Shown piece by piece: positions 47,600 through 64,000 of a stretch of 64,000 nt of DNA. Position numbers and translations under genes: made by a program. The stretch lies in assembly GCF_030867145.1 (NCBI RefSeq), contig NC_134428.1:9858001-9922000 (forward strand). Direction: 5' to 3'. Under the pieces are notes generated by a model. That model was not told the DNA's origin, ran no database searches, and saw only the letters and a list, made by a program, of their open reading frames with translations. This stretch comes from Opisthocomus hoazin. Lineage: Eukaryota; Chordata; Aves; Opisthocomiformes; Opisthocomidae. Position 1 is the first letter of the stretch. Each line of letters begins with the position of its first letter.

Positions 47600-48330
47600 C
47601 CTTTGTAATTGCAGTTACCAACCTCCACTACCTTCCACCACCCCCACCCGCACCCCCGAACCCGCCCTCTGCCAGCAGCCCCCGCGCCCAGGCCGCCCCC
47701 GGGCGCGGTGCGAGGCAGCCGAGGCAGCTCCGGCCCGCCCGCGCGGCGCTGTCGGGACAGGGCAGCCCCGCGGCCGCCAGCTCCGCCGCCTCCCGCCCGG
47801 ACAGCGGCAGGGTCCCGCACGGGCGGGCCGCGGACGGCCGCGCCGAGAGAGGGAGGGAGCGCGGCCCACACCTGCCGCCACCGGGCGCCGCCATCGCGGG
47901 GGCGGCGGCTCCTTCCGGCGCGGAGCTGACGCCGCGCCCCGCCGCCCGCAGCCCCTCCCTCCGCGGCACGGCCGGCCCGAGCCCTGCTGTCCGCCGCCCA
48001 GCCGCGGGGCTCGCCGGTGGTGAAGCGCTCCCCGGCACCGCGCCCTGAGTGCCGGTCTGCCCGGGAGAGCGAGCTGCAGCCGCCGAGTGCGGGCCCGCCG
48101 CTGGCGCACGCACAGGAGGTGCCCGGGTTCGAACCCGCGACTCACCGCCGCCGCTCTCCCGTCCCTTAGTGCCAGCGCTACCGACCCCGGCTCGGTGCGC
48201 AGAACCTCCAAACGGCCTCAGACCAGCGAAAAAACCCGGAGAGAAGGGGACGATTCTGGCTCAGCCCGGGCGATGTCAGAGCACCCTGAGACGGGGTGAA
48301 GCAAGAGCAGCACCTGCTCGCTCACCCTGG
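47600..48330 (-). promoter_or_regulatory. METTL22: CpG island, METTL22 promoter
   Basis: Dense CpG and very high GC upstream of METTL22 on the minus strand. Near 47893-47918 it has, on the minus strand, an ETS-type ccggaa site followed by a YY1-type gatggcggc site. This is a frequent arrangement at transcription starts of housekeeping genes. TMEM114, transcribed divergently, has its own island 5 kb away. Confidence 0.8.
47872..47920 (-). other. METTL22: Inferred METTL22 untranslated exon 1 (5' end unknown)
   Basis: A minus-strand donor (ggcggcag then gtgtgg, splice at 47872/47871) lies just downstream of the ETS/YY1 pair. It would join to the acceptor at 46401/46400, six bases before the METTL22 ATG. 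It contains an upstream ATG at 47894. Start position is a placeholder. Confidence 0.45.
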
Positions 48331-51300
48331 GGCGGGGGCCAACTGCTTCCCTCGGCGGAGCTGTGAGCCAGGCGCAAACACCAGAAGACCGCGTCAGGCG
48401 CCGAGGAGGAACACCGCACCGGAGCGCGCTGGGAAGCTTCAGTAACAGAGTTAGCTAACGTGCAGAGTCAGGCGGCGGCTGGCCAGCAGATTGTAGCACC
48501 TCCATTTTGGACCACACAGGATGGTGGGGCCCAGCCGTGCTGGCTGGAGGGGTGTGCGGGCACAGGGCCCCACTGCAGCTGGGCTCCCCGCAGCCCACCG
48601 ACACTCCGCAGTCCGGTCTCTGTACAGAATCACACAGATCCGCGCAGAACACCCGCCCGTACTCTGGCTGCAGCCCTCTGTGAGCCTGCACGCCCTGCTG
48701 AGGCTGTTCCTGTCTGTCAGCATGAGGATCCGGTTCAAAAGCCAGCACTTGCATATTAATTACTTCTTATGTGACACTAACGTCCATTGCTACAGATGAT
48801 CCTTGTATTTTTCTGGAGTGGATGCTTGTGGGGAAGGAAGAATTAAAGAATTAATGCTGGGAAAAAAACTTGGAACGTAATGCATACTCTGTATTTATAT
48901 CTAGATGTCTGTTTCCTGTCATCTGCATCCTTCTGTAAAGGCGAAAAATTATTAAGAGAATGAAGTAATCTTTCCCTGTCTCTACAGAGTGTTGAGTGGT
49001 AATGAAATGGAAAACACAGCAAGCCATTCAGATCTCTCGTTGGAGTTTCTGTGGGGAATTCTTTCAGATGAGCATCTGGCAAAAATGCTTTGGAGATTTG
49101 TTTTCCTTTTATCTGGCTCCCATGAAAGAGCAGAATATTATTTTACTTCCTGTGGTGATACGCTGCCACATAAATTATTACTGCAGTCTCTCTCTGCTGG
49201 CACCTTCCCCACTGCTATAAAGCGCTAACAACATGCACACAAAGCAGATTATATTTGTCACAAAATCTTACCACTCTGCAACAAGAGACGCTCACTGGTA
49301 CGCAGACTGAGTATTAATGGAGGGGCAGCTAAAAAGCAAAGTGTTTCACTGTGCTGCGCAGGATATTCCAAACACAAGGGTACATTATATGAGAAATGGA
49401 AGGTCTTAAAGGAGCCAGTGTGGCTGCAGACATCATAACGAGGGTGGTAACTTAATGAGTTTTTTAGGGACAATCCAGCTCCGGAGATGCAGTTTCTGTA
49501 CTGCACACAAGAGGGCTTTGGCAGCAAATTCCTGAGAGCTGTCTATTGCTAGAATTTGTTGCGGTAAGATCACAGAATTCAATCTAGCCAGCTGGCTCAA
49601 AAGGAGTTATCCCTCCTACTGTAAGGTCAACAACTTGTTCTCTATCAAAAACAATTTACAACAAGACTTGAAAAAAACACAGCTGGCTGTGATAATCTGT
49701 GCTGGGTACTTCAGGCATGCCCCTCCTGTAATTCCCCTTTTAATTCAATATGACGTATCTACACTCCACGGGTTTCTTTGCCAGATCAGCTAATACTGAG
49801 GAAGAGTCAGGATATTGTTGATCTATGCCCTCTATTCTCTCATCAGAGATAAACTGTGACTGGTCAGTCCTTCTTTAAACTGACTGCAGGTTGTGGCTGT
49901 TCAGAAAATGTACGACCGCATGATGAAAAGATTACATATGAGAAGTAATGGTCAAGCCTCAGATCAACCAGCTAAAAGCTAGTAATTGCAAAGGGCAGCA
50001 AATATTAAAATTGTACTACTGCACATTGCCATTCTGCTTTTCTCTTTTGAACCACAAGGGAAGTAATTGTAATGTTTCAATAGCTTAAAATAACAAAAAA
50101 ATTCAGAATCCAATTAGCTTTACTGGAATGCTGAGTTGTAAACTGGTTTTCTATTTAATTATTCAGTCAATGAAAAAAAAAAAGAACAGGAGAAAAAAAA
50201 AGTGGTATTTCCCCAGAAAAGACTGTGAATGGCATCAGGTGTGTTGATAGCACTTGGTTCTGTGGCAGCGATTAATTACAGTGCACATTGATGCTGACTG
50301 GCTTTTACTTTCCTGCAGTCTTATGGGTAAACATTGTGGGAATCTCTCCCTTCCTCAGTTTAGACATAATTTAGTAATTCAATCACCTCTTTCACAAATA
50401 CAAACAGTGCAGGGGAAATGAAAATAATAAAATAATCATTGGGGAAAATTGAGGAATTTTGTAAGAGTCTTTTTAGAAAGAAAGGTTTTGATGAACATCT
50501 TAAAAAGTATACGTGCTTACCGAACTTACATGGATAGTTTACACAGTTTGAAAAGACAAACAGGAATTGCTTTTTAAAATCCAGACAGAAGCTAAGCCCA
50601 GACAGAAGGTGGACATTTTGCTGATAGCAGGCATGTTTGCAATAGGATTAATGACATGCTGTTTCCTACTTTAAGAGCTGATATTCAGTGAACCATTTAG
50701 AATGATTGACCACAAAGTGCCAAATCACTTTCTCTGGCTTTCACTCACTTTCCAGTATTAGCACAATTAGTACTTCCCCAGAGCAACTTTACCTCAAGGA
50801 TCTCATTTGGACTTAGCTCTTGATCATTAAACCTAATGGGGCTGAGGCCTCTGCTGCACCAGTACAGCACAGGTTCAGAACAACACAGAAGGAACTGCAC
50901 TATAGATGTCTTTTGCCCAGCAAGACTGCTGGGAAGCCACACTGGTGATTTCCAGAGTGCAATGCCCTCCAAACCCTTCAGCACCTGGGTAATCTTGCAA
51001 GCAGTAAGGACAGGGTAACAGCTGCCTGTGCAAGCTCTGCCCCGCTCAAGCTGGAAGACTGCTGATTTTGCTGCATTGCACTCTATGGACTAATGATTGA
51101 TTGCAAGTTCGGGAGCATTTTCTAAATTATCTCTGATATTCTGAGCAGCAGACTGCCGTTACCAGATCTAACCGACACATAGTCTGTGTATGCAAAGTGA
51201 GTTACTCCTTCTCTGCAAAGATAAGACTGGAATAAAATTTTGAATATTTTATGCTGAAAATCCTAGTTTAACTTTCAGAGTCCTGTCTTCTTTTTAGAGA

Positions 51301-52730
51301 CCTCAGTAAACTGGAAATTAAATCTCTGGAGAAGCTGTTCTGTACTACTTGCTTTTTGCTTTCATTATGAACCAGTCCTAATGCACACGTGCAGATGTTT
51401 TGATGAACTCTACTTTTTTAGTTTTCTGACTTTGTAGGAATCAGTGTTTCCTCAGCATGAGAATGAATGGCTAAATACATGATGCTGACGTGGAAATTAA
51501 ATCTCCATGTAGAGTTGATTTATTCTCAGCATAAGATTTTCTGTCATCCCAGTCTCATCACAAAAGAGTCAGGGGTTAGCAGGCTCGAACTTTTGTCTAC
51601 TGTAAAGCGAATCTAGACAGATTCTACAAGGACCTCCATATACCTTGATGGCTAAACAAAGTGATTTAATAATGTTTCTAAAGTTAAGCATGTGTCCAGA
51701 ACTTTCTGGGCCCCAAGATTAGGACAAGAACTCCCCAGGACATGTATCATCACTAGTAAGTGTTTAGTACAACACCTGATAACAGCTTGGACCCAACTGG
51801 GTTCAATGTTCCTGCACTATTACACCCTTTGCTTTCCTTTGATTTTAACTGGGAGATGACACTGGCTGATCATTGCAGGGGCATGATAGTTTAGATGTAC
51901 AAACGCCTCTGGTTTAGATTTATGAGAAGAGAGCTGATAAAACATCTGCTCAATACATGGTGTTTGTGGGGCTAAGTAAAACTTTCACGTAACTCTGCAA
52001 ACATAGTTGGAGAAAACAGCCAAACTTGGGGCCCCAGTGAAGACTCCTGTGCTCCAAAGCTCATTCATTTTTTCTTAGTGCATCCGTTAGTCAAAAAAAC
52101 CATTTCACCTCGCTTCATAAACCTCATATAGCTTTTATCACCCCACCCTCCCAATTACAACAAGGTAGCAGCTGCTTAGTTTGTAGAACTACACAGGCAC
52201 TTCCACATATTACAAATACAACCTGGAGACCTAAGAAAGAGATGGCAAAAGCTCAAAGTAATCCTATAGCTGCTTCACAGTGCACTCCTGAATGGGAAGA
52301 CTATCATAAAGCCTGCAATATACACCTCTCAGTACTTCTGCAGAGCAAAATGTGGTCTGTAGCGCTGATGATCACCGTGTTTAAATAAACTCTCTCTCTC
52401 AAGGAATGTTTTCCTTTTAACTGATCCTACTGCTGAAACCCTGCTGGTTCGCGATAGCTCACTGCCATGGTCAGGTAATGATGTCACACATTCTGCCCCA
52501 CGCCCACACAGGAAAATTAATGAGAATGATTTTTTTAATGACTAGTAGTTACTCAGCAACTCCCTGGAAGGCCTGAAGTGAATTACAGGTGAGGAAACAA
52601 GCTGCCCTATTGACCCTGCCTGCACTGTATCTTTCTGACAGTGATACGCCGCAGTAAAACTACACCGTAAACGTTCTGCAGATTTAAATAAAAAGAAAAG
52701 GTCACGTTACTGCAGTTCACCTTCTTCTCC
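48331..52730. other. METTL22-TMEM114 divergent intergenic spacer
   Basis: No gene, CR1 copy or long open frame was recognised in this 4.4-kb stretch. It is AT-leaning apart from GC-rich shoulders at both ends. Some blocks, for example 50230-50400 and 52450-52640, look information-rich with TAAT-type homeodomain motifs. They could be conserved non-coding elements, but that cannot be judged without alignment. Confidence 0.6.
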
Positions 52731-52869
52731 GATGGATTTCAGTGGGCTGAAGAGCGGCAGGAGGCTGGGCGAAGCGTGGCTTAGGGGCTCCCACACGAAC
52801 ACGCGTGCCCTTGGGAGCTACACAACTGTCCCGACGGGGTTTCCGGCGGAGGGTGCGGTGCTGGCGTCC

Positions 52870-64000
<11,131 letters not shown>

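Noticed and set aside
48126-48135. ggttcgaacc, the consensus B-box of a tRNA gene
   Set aside because: On neither strand do the flanking bases form a full T-stem, and no proper A-box, anticodon arm or acceptor stem pairs at the right spacing. It is most likely a chance palindrome in the CpG island.

Overview
This is vertebrate nuclear DNA, almost certainly from a bird. It has large introns with GT-AG splice sites, CpG islands at gene starts, and several 5'-truncated CR1 LINEs that end in the avian ATTCTGTG/ATTCTATG octamer tail. No bacterial, viral or CRISPR feature was seen. The species cannot be fixed from the sequence alone.

The window holds three genes in the order known from human 16p13.2 (TMEM114 - METTL22 - ABAT), inverted here. 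(1) ABAT (GABA transaminase) is on the minus strand at the left. Its first coding exon is at 3778-3847 and the rest of the protein lies beyond position 1. A CpG island at about 26.5-27.4 kb, with a clean minus-strand splice donor at 26948/26949, is the likely promoter and untranslated exon 1, giving a first intron of about 23 kb. (2) METTL22, a protein-lysine methyltransferase, is on the minus strand and complete. I can join ten coding exons (36172-46394) with consistent splice phases into a 393-residue protein; its CpG-island promoter is at about 47.6-48.3 kb. (3) TMEM114, a claudin-superfamily membrane protein, is on the plus strand. Exons 1-3 (53349-53532, 54737-54817, 62757-62894) encode the first 134 residues, and the last exon is beyond the right edge.

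By region: 1-3.8 kb is the start of ABAT intron 2. From 3.9 to 26.9 kb is ABAT intron 1, with a second GC-rich, CpG-rich patch near 12 kb. From 27.4 to 36.1 kb is the METTL22-ABAT spacer, which carries three of the CR1 copies and a degenerate minisatellite. From 36.2 to 48 kb is METTL22. From 48.3 to 53 kb is a spacer with no recognisable repeat between the divergent METTL22 and TMEM114 promoters. From 53.3 to 64 kb is TMEM114, with an AT-rich ~100-bp tandem repeat in intron 1.

The three genes do not form a pathway; they are neighbours by conserved synteny. I found no undescribed protein system. The items most worth a second look are regulatory or structural: tandem splice donors in ABAT, a possible cryptic exon at 29.0 kb, MAF-type (MARE) sites on the METTL22 side of TMEM114, G-runs just after two first-exon donors, a 20-bp perfect palindrome, and several tandem repeats.
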